NCBI GenBank assembly: GCA_024691265.1
Contig: JAILNT010000385.1
Span: 1 to 15,994 of the forward strand
Length of the DNA stretch: 15,994 bases
Source of the DNA: Treponema sp.
GTDB lineage: Bacteria; Spirochaetota; Spirochaetia; Treponematales; Treponemataceae
Direction of reading: 5' to 3'
Part shown: one piece after another, positions 1 through 7,917 of the stretch
Layout: each line of letters opens with the position of its first letter
Position numbering within the stretch: position 1 is the stretch's first letter
Program-made: the position numbers and the translations under genes
Notes under the pieces: generated by a model
The model's input: the letters and a program-made list of their open reading frames with translations, nothing else
What the model was told of the DNA's origin: nothing
Databases searched by the model: none

Positions 1-1
1 T

Positions 2-88
2 ATCTTAATAAGCCGGGCAGAAGAAAGAGGTCTTTCGCATGATGAAGCTGTGCTTGAAGCTTTTCAAATGATGACTGCAGGAAATTAA
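2..88 (+). pseudogene. Second, inverted copy of the last 28 codons of gltB
   Basis: Read on the plus strand from base 2, this stretch encodes the same last 28 residues as the gltB gene on the minus strand (ending ...FQMMTAGN) and closes with TAA at 86-88. It is the coding content of the left arm of the inverted duplication and is open at the window edge. With no view of what lies to the left it cannot be told whether a longer second gltB exists there. It is more likely a fragment produced by the fold-back than an independent gene. Confidence 0.7.
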
Positions 89-99
89 TTTAAGAGGAG

Positions 100-154
100 G
101 TATTGCACTATTATTCTTACGGTTAAAATCTAAAAATCCTGTGTTTTTTCCCAT
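100..154 (-). CDS. gltD: Glutamate synthase small subunit, N-terminal 18 codons only (interrupted)
   Basis: ATG at 154-152 on the minus strand starts a frame reading MGKNTGFLDFNRKNNSAI, which closely resembles the usual N-terminus of GltD (MGK-x-TGFL-). GltD is the FAD/NADPH oxidoreductase that feeds electrons to GltB. The frame follows gltB by 21 bp and has a GAGGAG Shine-Dalgarno at 165-170, so a gltB-gltD operon was the original arrangement. After codon 18 the sequence enters the inverted copy of gltB; the hybrid frame continues with non-homologous residues and stops at TAA 5-7. The rest of gltD is missing here, probably because of the fold-back rather than a true loss. Confidence 0.75.
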
Positions 155-175
155 TTTAATTACTCTCCTCTTAAA

Positions 176-3100
176 TTAATTTCCTGCAGTCATCATTTGA
201 AAAGCTTCAAGCACAGCTTCATCATGCGAAAGACCTCTTTCTTCTGCCCGGCTTATTAAGATAAGCATCTTTTGATAATCATTTGGCACAATTTTTTTGA
301 AATGTGGAATGTAAGAATCAAAATCTTTTAATATCCTCTTTCCTAATGCAGAATCAGTTTCTTTGGTATGACGTTCTATAAGCTGTTTTAGTAAAGTTAT
401 ATCATGCTTATCATTTACTTCTGTCATAGTAACGAGTTGTTTGTTTAGTCTTAAATATAAGTCATGTTTCTTGTCGAGGACATAAGCAATACCACCACTC
501 ATACCGGCTGCGAAGTTTCGACCTGTAGGACCTAGAATAACTGCTGTTCCTCCTGTCATATATTCAAGCCCATGGTCGCCACAGCCTTCTACAACAACAG
601 TTGCACCAGAATTTCTTACACAGAATCTTTCTCCTGCTATTCCATTTATAAAAGCAGAACCACTCGTAGCTCCAAATAAAGCTACATTACCTATTATTAT
701 GTTTTCCTCAGCCTTGTACTGTGCATTTTTTGGAGGATAGACTACGATTTTTCCGCCACTTAAACCTTTACCAAGATAATCGTTTGCATCACCTTCAATT
801 TTTAGAGTAAGACCTTTTGGAATAAAGGCACCAAAAGATTGTCCTCCACCACCTTTACAATTTACAATAAAGCTGTCGTCATCTAATTTTTCTCCAAATC
901 TTTTTTGGATTTCAGAACCTAAAATAGTTCCTACAGTTCTATTTGTACTTGATATATCAATATCGATAGTTGCTTTTTTTGATTTTGCAAGAGCTTTTTC
1001 AAATTTCTTCAACAAAATGCTTTCGTCAATTGTCGATTCAAGTTTGAAATCATATACATCACCAGGAATAAAATGTTGTTTTTCATTTTCTTTTGGTTTA
1101 AATCCTATAATATTGCTCATATCGAGAAGGGCAGCCCTTGAAGCCGGACTTTTTTCTTTTAATTTAAGTAAGTCCGTACGACCTACCATTTCATTAATAG
1201 AATGAAGACCTAACTTTGCCATAATTTCTCTAAGTTCTTGAGCAATAAATCTCATGAAATTTTCTACATATTCAGGTTTACCCTTAAATCTTTTTCTAAG
1301 TTCTGAATTTTGAGTCGCAACACCAAAAGGACAAGTATCAAGATTACATACTCTCATCATCATACAGCCCATTGTTACAAGTGGTGCCGTAGCAAAACCA
1401 AATTCTTCTGCACCAAGTAAGGAAGCAATTGCAACATCTCTACCGCTCATAAGTTTTCCGTCAGTTTCAATTACAACCCTTGAACGAAGTCCATTTTGAA
1501 TAAGAGTCTGGTGTGTTTCTGCAAGCCCTAATTCCCAAGGAAGACCTGCATGATGTATAGAACTTATAGGAGCTGCACCTGTTCCTCCGTCATGACCTGA
1601 AATAAGAATTACTTGTGCACCGGCTTTTGCAACTCCTGCTGCTATAGTTCCAACTCCGGCTTCTGATACAAGTTTTACAGAAATACGGGCTTTGCGGTTT
1701 GCATTTTTCAAATCATATATAAGTTGTGCTAAATCTTCGATAGAATAAATATCGTGGTGAGGAGGAGGCGAAATAAGTGCTACTCCGGGTGTTGCATAAC
1801 GTGTTTTTGCAATCCATGGATAAACTTTTTTCCCTGGAAGATGCCCACCTTCACCAGGTTTTGCACCTTGAGCCATCTTGATTTGTATTTCTTTTGCACT
1901 TAAAAGATATTCTTCAGTTACACCAAAACGACCAGATGCAACCTGTTTTATTGCACTATTGTATTCAGTTCCTAATCTTTCAGGCTTTTCTCCACCTTCT
2001 CCAGAGTTAGATTTTCCATGCAAATGATTCATGGCAACAGCCATACATCTGTGAGCTTCTTCAGAAATAGAACCGTAAGACATAGCTCCGGTTTTAAATC
2101 TTTGTACTATGTTGTCAACACTTTCTACTTCTTCTATAGGTATTTCTTTTCCTTCCTGGAAATTAATATCCAACATAGCTCTTAATGTGTGAGGGTGTTC
2201 TTTTGAATCTACAAGAGCTGTATATTCTTTGAATTTTTTATAATCGCCTTTTTGAGTTGCTTCTTGCAAAGTAATTATTGTTTCAGGATTATAAAGATGG
2301 TCTTCACAGTTAGGACCTCTTTTTAATTTATGATTTCCAACACTATCAAGATGAGTATCAACAGTTAAACCAAGTGGGTCATAAGCTTGGTTATGGCGAT
2401 AATTTACATCTTCTTCTATTTCTTTTAGACCAATGCCACCAACACGGCTTGTGGTATTTGTAAAGTATTTATCTATTACGTCTTTTGCAATGCCTACAGC
2501 TTCAAATATCTGTGCAGATTGGTATGACTGAATAGTTGAAATACCCATTTTTGCAGCGATTTTAACAATACCGTTTAATATTGCTTTATTAAAATCATCT
2601 ATAGCTGTGTGATAATCTTTATCAAGCATTTTTTTATCGATAAGTTCTGCGATACATTCATGTGCAAGATAAGGATTTACGGCTCTGGCTCCATAGCCCA
2701 ATACCATAGCGGCTTGATGTACATTACGTATTTCTGCACTTTCAAGAATTATAGATACAGCAGTTCGCTTTTTTGTACGGATAAGATGATGTTCTACAGC
2801 ACTTACTGCAAGTAGAGATGGTATAGCTACATGGTTTTCATCAACACCTCTATCAGAAAGTACTATTATATTTGTTCCATTATGATATTCTCTATCTACA
2901 GAAACAAACAGTTCATTTATAGCATTTTCAAGAGAAGTATTTTTATAATAAAGTAAGGAAATTGTAGCAACTTTAAATCCTGTTTTATTTAGAGCCTTTA
3001 TTTTTAATAAATCAACACCTGTTAAAATAGGATTGTTTATTTCAAGTACAGTACAGTTTTTACTTTCTGGCTTTAATAAGTTACCATCAGAACCTAAATA

Positions 3101-4708
3101 AATTGTTGTATCTGTAACAATCTTTTCTCGCAATGAATCTATAGGAGGGTTTGTAACTTGTGCAAAAAGTTGTTTGAAATACGAAAATAAATCTGGGTGC
3201 TTTTCAGACATTACAGCTAAAGGTGTATCAATTCCCATTGAAGCTGTAGGTTCTGCACCATTTTTTGCCATTGGTAAAATAATCTCATTTACATCTTCAT
3301 AATTCCAGCCAAAAGCTTTATAAAGAATATCTCTTTGTTCCTGGCTTGATGTAGCTATTTTTTTATTTGGAATAGCGAGTTCTTGTAAATGAAGAAGATT
3401 CTGATTAAGCCATTCTCCATAAGGATATAGATTTGCATAATAATCTTTGCATTCTTTATCTGATATAAGTCTTTTTTGTACTGTATCAACAAGAAGTATT
3501 CTTCCTGGCATTAATCTTGATTTTTTTACAATATTTTCTTCAGGAATATCAAGAACGCCAACTTCAGAAGCAAGGATAAGAGTATTATCTTTTGTAATAT
3601 AATATCTAGATGGACGAAGACCATTTCTGTCCAGTGTTGCTCCTAATAAGTCTCCATCACTAAAAAGAATAGCTGCAGGTCCGTCCCAAGGTTCCATCAT
3701 TGTAGCCCAATAATGGTAAAAATCTTTTTTTTCGCTATTCATTGTGTTGTCATTTTTCCAAGGTTCTGGAATACATATCATTACTGCTAAAGGAAGTGGC
3801 ATTCCATTCATTACAAGAAATTCCAGCGTGTTATCTAACATTGCAGAATCTGAACCTGATGTATTTATAGCCGGAAGTATTTTTCTCACATTTTCATAAT
3901 CTAAAGTAGGGGAGGCTATAGTTTCTTCTCTAGCTAACATTCTATCAACGTTACCGCGAATAGTATTTATTTCACCATTATGAGCAATAAAACGATTTGG
4001 GTGAGCCCTTTCCCAGCTAGGATTTGTATTTGTACTAAATCTTGAATGAACAATTGCTAGTGCAGATGTATAATCTTCAGACTGTAAATCATTGTAGAAA
4101 ATACGAAGTTGTTTTACAAGAAACATACCTTTATAAACTATTGTTCTTGATGAAAGAGAAGCAACGTAAGTGTGAAGAATAGATTGTTCAAATTGTCTTC
4201 TTAATATATATAACTTTCTATCAAAATCTACACCTTTTTTTATATTTTCTGGTTTACCAACAAAAGCCTGAACTATAACAGGCATACAATCTTTTGCTCT
4301 TTGTCCTAGAATATCAGCATTTGTAGGAACATTTCTCCAGCCAAGGAATTCGAGACCTTCTTTTTTTGTGAGAAATTCAAACATCTTTTTTGCTTGAGCT
4401 CTTATAAGAGAATCTGATGGAAAGAAAAACATTCCAACTCCATATTCTCTTTCATTTCCTATTGTTATTCCTATTTCGGCTGTAGCTTTTTTGAAGAATC
4501 TGTGAGAAATCTGTAGCATAATTCCAACACCATCACCAGTTTCTCCTGTTGCATCTTTTCCAGCTCTGTGTTCTAGCTTTTCTACAATACTAAGAGCATC
4601 TGTTACGATTTTTCTTGAAGCACGACCATCAATATTTACTATGGCACCGATACCACAATTATCATGTTCGAAGGATTCATCGTACAATGTTTTGTTATTG
4701 TTAACCAT
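176..4708 (-). CDS. gltB: Glutamate synthase, large (alpha) subunit
   Basis: Makes two glutamates from glutamine and 2-oxoglutarate, with GltD supplying electrons; cytoplasmic. From the start chosen the protein is 1510 residues, the normal family size. The class II glutamine amidotransferase domain begins with a 17-residue propeptide followed by Cys18 (DN-CGIGA), the expected mature N-terminal nucleophile, with HNGEINTIRGN further in. The central and FMN-binding synthase domains contain GHDGGTGAAP, and a 3Fe-4S cluster motif is visible as Cys1115, Cys1121 and Cys1126 (C-x5-C-x4-C, then PFG). The C-terminal glycine-rich beta-helix domain follows (GGGGQSFGAF, SGSAFINGIAGERF). A longer frame opens at 4849, but those 47 extra residues overlap the promoter and leader hairpin. 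ATG 4708-4706 has an AGGGGG Shine-Dalgarno at 4717-4722 with 8-nt spacing. Very sure. Confidence 0.97.
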   Translation of the reverse strand: MVNNNKTLYDESFEHDNCGIGAIVNIDGRASRKIVTDALSIVEKLEHRAGKDATGETGDGVGIMLQISHRFFKKATAEIGITIGNEREYGVGMFFFPSDSLIRAQAKKMFEFLTKKEGLEFLGWRNVPTNADILGQRAKDCMPVIVQAFVGKPENIKKGVDFDRKLYILRRQFEQSILHTYVASLSSRTIVYKGMFLVKQLRIFYNDLQSEDYTSALAIVHSRFSTNTNPSWERAHPNRFIAHNGEINTIRGNVDRMLAREETIASPTLDYENVRKILPAINTSGSDSAMLDNTLEFLVMNGMPLPLAVMICIPEPWKNDNTMNSEKKDFYHYWATMMEPWDGPAAILFSDGDLLGATLDRNGLRPSRYYITKDNTLILASEVGVLDIPEENIVKKSRLMPGRILLVDTVQKRLISDKECKDYYANLYPYGEWLNQNLLHLQELAIPNKKIATSSQEQRDILYKAFGWNYEDVNEIILPMAKNGAEPTASMGIDTPLAVMSEKHPDLFSYFKQLFAQVTNPPIDSLREKIVTDTTIYLGSDGNLLKPESKNCTVLEINNPILTGVDLLKIKALNKTGFKVATISLLYYKNTSLENAINELFVSVDREYHNGTNIIVLSDRGVDENHVAIPSLLAVSAVEHHLIRTKKRTAVSIILESAEIRNVHQAAMVLGYGARAVNPYLAHECIAELIDKKMLDKDYHTAIDDFNKAILNGIVKIAAKMGISTIQSYQSAQIFEAVGIAKDVIDKYFTNTTSRVGGIGLKEIEEDVNYRHNQAYDPLGLTVDTHLDSVGNHKLKRGPNCEDHLYNPETIITLQEATQKGDYKKFKEYTALVDSKEHPHTLRAMLDINFQEGKEIPIEEVESVDNIVQRFKTGAMSYGSISEEAHRCMAVAMNHLHGKSNSGEGGEKPERLGTEYNSAIKQVASGRFGVTEEYLLSAKEIQIKMAQGAKPGEGGHLPGKKVYPWIAKTRYATPGVALISPPPHHDIYSIEDLAQLIYDLKNANRKARISVKLVSEAGVGTIAAGVAKAGAQVILISGHDGGTGAAPISSIHHAGLPWELGLAETHQTLIQNGLRSRVVIETDGKLMSGRDVAIASLLGAEEFGFATAPLVTMGCMMMRVCNLDTCPFGVATQNSELRKRFKGKPEYVENFMRFIAQELREIMAKLGLHSINEMVGRTDLLKLKEKSPASRAALLDMSNIIGFKPKENEKQHFIPGDVYDFKLESTIDESILLKKFEKALAKSKKATIDIDISSTNRTVGTILGSEIQKRFGEKLDDDSFIVNCKGGGGQSFGAFIPKGLTLKIEGDANDYLGKGLSGGKIVVYPPKNAQYKAEENIIIGNVALFGATSGSAFINGIAGERFCVRNSGATVVVEGCGDHGLEYMTGGTAVILGPTGRNFAAGMSGGIAYVLDKKHDLYLRLNKQLVTMTEVNDKHDITLLKQLIERHTKETDSALGKRILKDFDSYIPHFKKIVPNDYQKMLILISRAEERGLSHDEAVLEAFQMMTAGN

Positions 4709-4726
4709 AAGAGTGTCCCCCTGTGC

Positions 4727-4804
4727 AAAAAAAAAATGACGCTTGATAAGAGACACTGCACCCGTAGTCTTTAGACACGGATAGTGCGTCTTATCAAACG
4801 TCAT
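4727..4804 (-). terminator. gltB leader: terminator-like hairpin with U10 directly before the Shine-Dalgarno
   Basis: On the minus-strand RNA, 4804 to 4737 folds into a long hairpin. The basal stem pairs 4737-4751 with 4789-4803 (one G-U), followed by CACT/AGTG (4754-4757/4783-4786), then CCGT/ACGG and GTC/GAC at the tip. Ten uridines (4736-4727) follow at once, as in an intrinsic terminator. Only 18 nt then remain to the gltB ATG. The promoter lies upstream of the hairpin, so this sits inside the gltB leader and could act as an attenuator; it would also stop transcripts from the upstream membrane-protein gene. An alternative 9-bp helix (4749-4757 with 4712-4720) would mask the Shine-Dalgarno. 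Confidence 0.75.
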
Positions 4805-4820
4805 TGTTTGGATATTCAAC

Positions 4821-4849
4821 AATATACAAAAAAATGTATTTTTATGCAA
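4821..4849 (-). promoter_or_regulatory. Probable sigma70-type promoter of gltB
   Basis: Minus strand: -35 TTGCAT (4849-4844), 17-bp spacer, -10 TATATT (4826-4821). Predicted transcription start is near 4814, about 10 nt before the leader hairpin. The same hexamers and spacing occur upstream of rpsD. Confidence 0.6.
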
Positions 4850-4889
4850 TACTTTAATAATAATTATTATCTTTAATAATTTGAAATAT

Positions 4890-5654
4890 TTATTTTGCTT
4901 TTGCCATAAGTTCTTCGTAATGCTTTTTTGCAGATTCTAAAGCTTTTTCTTTATCATACAATTGTAAAATTTTATTTTTATTTCCTTTATGGATTTTTTC
5001 ATAAAAAATGCCGTTTCGATAGCTATATTCATAGAATCTTCCGCCTATTTGGAAGCCAAAAGATATGGTTTTGTAATTTTTTAAATTATCAAAATAATTT
5101 CCCATATCACCGATTTCAGAATTTTTAACAACATCTACTTTATAATCGTTTTTTTTCACATAGAAAAAAATACCTTTTTTTCTTGAGTTTTTATATAAAA
5201 GATTAAAATCAGATTTTAAAATGGCAGGATTTATAATAATTATAAAAACAATAGCAACAGCAAATATAGAAAGTAATACATTTATTATGATATCTTCTAG
5301 TAAGTCATTTTTTATAAAAGAATAACCATCATCGCCTATAAATACTGTAATTTGTTGACCTTTGTGATATTTCTTTATATCCCTAAAAAAAGTATCCTGT
5401 AATGTCATTGAACCTGTTACATTCATACCATCTTTTTCATATTGAAAAGTTATATCTTTCCAGTGAGCTTTATAAGAACCTTTTGATACAATATCGACTA
5501 TATTTGCCTGAGTTTCAGTATGGTAAATTGCAAGTTTTATATCTTTTACCATTGAAGACATAGAAAAAGCTCCCATTATACCCATAACAATAATACATAA
5601 TATGAAAAATAAGGCAGATTGAAATTTTGATAATCCTTTTTTATGTTTAGCCAT
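4890..5654 (-). CDS. Two-helix membrane protein, DUF3592-like
   Basis: 254 residues. A basic N-terminus (MAKHKKGLSK) is followed by a membrane helix at about 13-35. An exposed domain of roughly 85 residues contains strand-rich text ending in KYHKGQQITVFIGDDGYS, and a second helix spans about 122-144. The last 110 residues are basic and probably cytoplasmic, ending in a charged helix. The segment between the helices (covalent-looking turn, then Y-x-x-G-x-x-V-x-V) resembles DUF3592 proteins, whose function is unknown. Start ATG 5654-5652 has a weak AGGAAAAAAGAG purine run upstream. The gene stands alone; gltB follows with its own promoter and leader. No convincing promoter was found for it. Function not assigned; the DUF3592 link is by resemblance only. 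Confidence 0.75.
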   Translation of the reverse strand: MAKHKKGLSKFQSALFFILCIIVMGIMGAFSMSSMVKDIKLAIYHTETQANIVDIVSKGSYKAHWKDITFQYEKDGMNVTGSMTLQDTFFRDIKKYHKGQQITVFIGDDGYSFIKNDLLEDIIINVLLSIFAVAIVFIIIINPAILKSDFNLLYKNSRKKGIFFYVKKNDYKVDVVKNSEIGDMGNYFDNLKNYKTISFGFQIGGRFYEYSYRNGIFYEKIHKGNKNKILQLYDKEKALESAKKHYEELMAKAK

Positions 5655-5769
5655 CTCTTTTTTCCTCGTTTTTTAATAATAAAACATTTAATTGAAGTTT
5701 GAACAGATGAATTTTACTAGTATTTTTAATATATTTTAGAAAAAATAAATAAAATTGTATTTCTGTGGC

Positions 5770-5798
5770 TTGAATTTGTTTTTAACTTCCTATAGTAT
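5770..5798 (+). promoter_or_regulatory. Probable promoter of rpsU
   Basis: -35 TTGAAT (5770-5775), 17-bp spacer, -10 TAGTAT (5793-5798). Predicted start near 5805, giving a leader of about 40 nt with an AAGAAGGA Shine-Dalgarno at 5825-5832. The remaining sequence 5655-5769 is AT-rich with no other feature that I can support. Confidence 0.5.
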
Positions 5799-5843
5799 TC
5801 TAAATACTTACCGGAATCGCCGTTAAGAAGGATGTGATACACA

Positions 5844-6050
5844 ATGGCAACAATCATGATTGATGATGCTGAAAACCTTGAAAAGGCAATCAAACGCTTC
5901 AAGCGCATGGTTGAAAAGGAAGGCATTATTCGTGAATTCAAGAAGCGCGAGTACTTTGTAAAGCCTTCTGCAACTCTTCATCAGAAGAAGACAACTCTTG
6001 AGCGTAAGCTCTTGAATAAGAAGCGCAAGTCAGAAAAGAAGGATTACTAG
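5844..6050 (+). CDS. rpsU: 30S ribosomal protein S21 (bS21)
   Basis: 68 residues, strongly basic. The N-terminal half (DDAENLEKAIKRFKRMVEKEGI, then REFKKREYFVKPS) is the typical S21 helix pair with the conserved R-x-x-K-x-x-x-x-x-E-G-I and K-R-x-x-x-x-K-P-S pattern. The lysine/arginine-rich tail (ERKLLNKKRKSEKKDY) is usual for the family. S21 binds the 30S platform near the anti-Shine-Dalgarno end of 16S rRNA and helps initiation. Codon use is more G/C-rich (AAG, CGC, CTT) than in neighbouring genes, as expected for a highly expressed protein. It is a single-gene unit, with its own promoter and terminator, convergent with the mgl operon. Confidence 0.96.
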   Translation: MATIMIDDAENLEKAIKRFKRMVEKEGIIREFKKREYFVKPSATLHQKKTTLERKLLNKKRKSEKKDY

Positions 6051-6087
6051 TTTTTCTAGTATCGATCTTATATTGATATTGTGTATG

Positions 6088-6117
6088 AAAACTCCCTGTT
6101 ATAAGGGAGTTTTTTTT
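6088..6117 (+). terminator. Intrinsic terminator of rpsU
   Basis: Perfect 7-bp stem ACTCCCT/AGGGAGT (6091-6097/6104-6110), extended by AAA/TTT, 6-nt loop, followed by a run of eight T to 6117. Confidence 0.9.
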
Positions 6118-6138
6118 ATTTATATGATTATTAGAGTG

Positions 6139-6174
6139 AAAAAAATAGGACACTTTTTGAAGTGCCCTATTTTT
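6139..6174 (-). terminator. Intrinsic terminator of the mgl operon
   Basis: Stem pairs 6141-6149 with 6166-6174 and 6151-6155 with 6160-6164. The one odd pair (6150/6165) is A-C on the plus strand but U-G on the minus-strand RNA, so the hairpin belongs to the minus transcript. A run of U (complement of 6139-6145) follows. It lies 32 bp after the mglC stop. Confidence 0.85.
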
Positions 6175-6205
6175 ATAATTTTATAGTTTTATAGTTTATA
6201 GAAAA

Positions 6206-7900
6206 TTACTTTCTCTTAAGATATTTAATACTGTCTAATGCAACAGCCGCAATGATAATCAAACCTTTAATTACGAATTGTAAGTTTGTATCAATTTTCA
6301 AGAATGTAAGACAGTAAGTTAAACTTGTGAAGATTATAACACCTATAGCAGCTCCTCCGATTTTACCAATACCGCCGTTGAATGAAATTCCACCAACAAC
6401 ACAGGCTGCAATTGCGTCCATTTCAAAACCCTGTCCTGTACCTGCACTTGCATTTGCACGGAAAGCTTCAAGGAAAGCACCACAGCCGTAGAAAATACCA
6501 GCCATGATGAATACTCCCATTGTTACCCAGAATACACTGATACCACTTACACTAGCAGCTTCTGCATTTCCACCGACTGCATACATGTTTTTTCCGAATG
6601 TAGTTTTGTTCCATATAAACCATGCAACAATAATTGCGATTATTGCCGGTATTATAAGTTTAGGAAATGAAATGTAAGGAGTTAATTGCCATCTTCCGCC
6701 TATTAAGTCCTTAATATCGGCATCAATAGAACCTACAGGAGTTCCTGTTGTTCCGAAAAATAAAAGACCATAAATTACAAGCTGAGTTGCAAGAGTAGAA
6801 ACGAATGGGTGAATCTTTAGTTTTGCTGTGAAAAATCCTGCAAAAGCACAGAAGAATGTACAGCACACAATAGAAAGAATAAGGGCCATAGCAATTCTCA
6901 CACCTGTAGGAAGAGCAGTAAAATCCCAAGGTCCCATATTGAAGAATTTAACAATGTTAACACCAGGGTGCAATATAAGACCTGTAATAACAGAACCAAT
7001 TGCAACCATACGACCTACACTCAAGTCTGTACCGGCAAGAAGAATTAAGCCTGCAACACCCAATGCATAGAACATACGGGTAGATGACTGTTCAAGAATT
7101 GAGAATATATTTGAAATGGTAAGAAGATTTCCAGCTCCTGTAGATGGGGCAATTGCTATACAAATAATAAAGAAGAGAAGAATAGCAAGGTAAAGACCAT
7201 TATCAAGTAAAAATTTTGAAAGCTTAAAATTATTTACATAGTTTTTGAAATTGAGCTGAGTATCTTCAATTATATTACTATTTCCGTTTCTAAGATTTCT
7301 ATTTATTTGAACATGGTCTGTAAAAGCCTGTCTTTTTGCATCTTTACATCTGCCGACTTCTGTCTGCATACGATTTTTTGCATCAAATAAGGCTGATTTT
7401 AATTCATAAGAAGCAGTTTCTTTGTCCATATCATTTTTAGCTTCAGCAATTTTCTTTTCTGCATCGCTCTTTATTTTCTGGACATTTTCAAAATATGCAG
7501 CCTTTATTTTTGCAATTTCAGAATCTTGAATAGCATCTATTTCTGAAATGTATTTTTTTGAAATTACATTTGCATAGCTAATAGCAGCTTTTGTAATTTC
7601 TTTATCAATTGCAGCATTTTCATTTTGAACTTTTTTTGCATCAAGAATAGAGTTTGAATATTCTTCAATCATTTTTGCTTTTACATCATAGTCAAGCATC
7701 TTATTCTTTTTTGCAGCTGCAATTTTCTGTTTCAAATCTAAGATTTTATTTATACCGTCTTTTCTAAGTTCGTATAAACTATCTTGATATGACTTTATAA
7801 GTTCATCATCATAAAGACTCTTTAATCCTAAAGAATCTAAGTTTGCAATTTCTGCTTTGCGTTTTTCACTCTGTTTAGCAAGTGTTTCTATATCTGCCAT
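6206..7900 (-). CDS. mglC: Galactose/glucose ABC transporter permease MglC with long N-terminal helical extension
   Basis: 564 residues against about 336 for ordinary MglC. Residues about 226-564 are the complete permease core of the BPD_transp_2 family. It has many membrane helices, starting with LYLAILLFFIICIAI at about 237-250, the family signature GTDLSVGR (290-297), and the conserved C-terminal EAFRANASAGTGQGFEMDAI followed by GGISFNGGIGKIGG. Residues 1-225 are hydrophilic, rich in K, E, A and I, nearly free of Gly and Pro, and look like long coiled-coil helices, presumably cytoplasmic. The start ATG 7900-7898 has GGAGAA upstream, 17 bp after the mglA stop, and the reading frame is continuous, so the extension is a real part of the protein. 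It is the channel half of the sugar importer with MglA and MglB. The role of the extension is unknown. Confidence 0.93.
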   Translation of the reverse strand: MADIETLAKQSEKRKAEIANLDSLGLKSLYDDELIKSYQDSLYELRKDGINKILDLKQKIAAAKKNKMLDYDVKAKMIEEYSNSILDAKKVQNENAAIDKEITKAAISYANVISKKYISEIDAIQDSEIAKIKAAYFENVQKIKSDAEKKIAEAKNDMDKETASYELKSALFDAKNRMQTEVGRCKDAKRQAFTDHVQINRNLRNGNSNIIEDTQLNFKNYVNNFKLSKFLLDNGLYLAILLFFIICIAIAPSTGAGNLLTISNIFSILEQSSTRMFYALGVAGLILLAGTDLSVGRMVAIGSVITGLILHPGVNIVKFFNMGPWDFTALPTGVRIAMALILSIVCCTFFCAFAGFFTAKLKIHPFVSTLATQLVIYGLLFFGTTGTPVGSIDADIKDLIGGRWQLTPYISFPKLIIPAIIAIIVAWFIWNKTTFGKNMYAVGGNAEAASVSGISVFWVTMGVFIMAGIFYGCGAFLEAFRANASAGTGQGFEMDAIAACVVGGISFNGGIGKIGGAAIGVIIFTSLTYCLTFLKIDTNLQFVIKGLIIIAAVALDSIKYLKRK

Positions 7901-7917
7901 TATTTAATTCTCCATGA

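Larger units (their letters stand above)
1..263. repeat. Inverted duplication of the gltB 3' end (99-bp arms, 65-bp spacer)
   Basis: Bases 1-99 are the exact reverse complement of bases 165-263; the first mismatch is at 100 versus 164. The left arm is still matching at base 1, so the duplication may continue outside the window. The right arm is the genuine 3' end of gltB plus the Shine-Dalgarno sequence of the next gene. The left arm is an extra copy in the opposite direction. The spacer 100-164 holds the start of gltD. The junction lies in a short purine/pyrimidine run (gaggag/ctcctc) that could give microhomology. A fold-back chimera or contig-end assembly artefact is the simplest explanation; a real inverted duplication cannot be excluded. 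Confidence 0.95.

Noticed and set aside
4737..4804. T-box or known amino-acid riboswitch in the gltB leader
   Set aside because: No T-box sequence, specifier loop or known glutamine-riboswitch core is visible; only a hairpin, U-run and alternative helix can be supported.
4709..4849. 47-residue N-terminal extension of GltB (start at 4849)
   Set aside because: It overlaps the -35 box, the leader hairpin and the U10 run, has no homology to GltB propeptides, and the internal ATG at 4708 has a good Shine-Dalgarno and the right distance to the catalytic cysteine.
5726..5941. Open frames antisense to rpsU, mgl, rpsD and cimA (for example 5726-5941, 13111-13305, 14938-15141)
   Set aside because: They are shadows of confident genes with no ribosome sites, no recognisable protein sequence and composition explained by the opposite strand.
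6206..7900. MglC extension as a frameshift fusion with a separate upstream gene
   Set aside because: The frame is uninterrupted, starts 17 bp after mglA with a good ribosome site, and no separate start with a strong Shine-Dalgarno was seen before the permease core.
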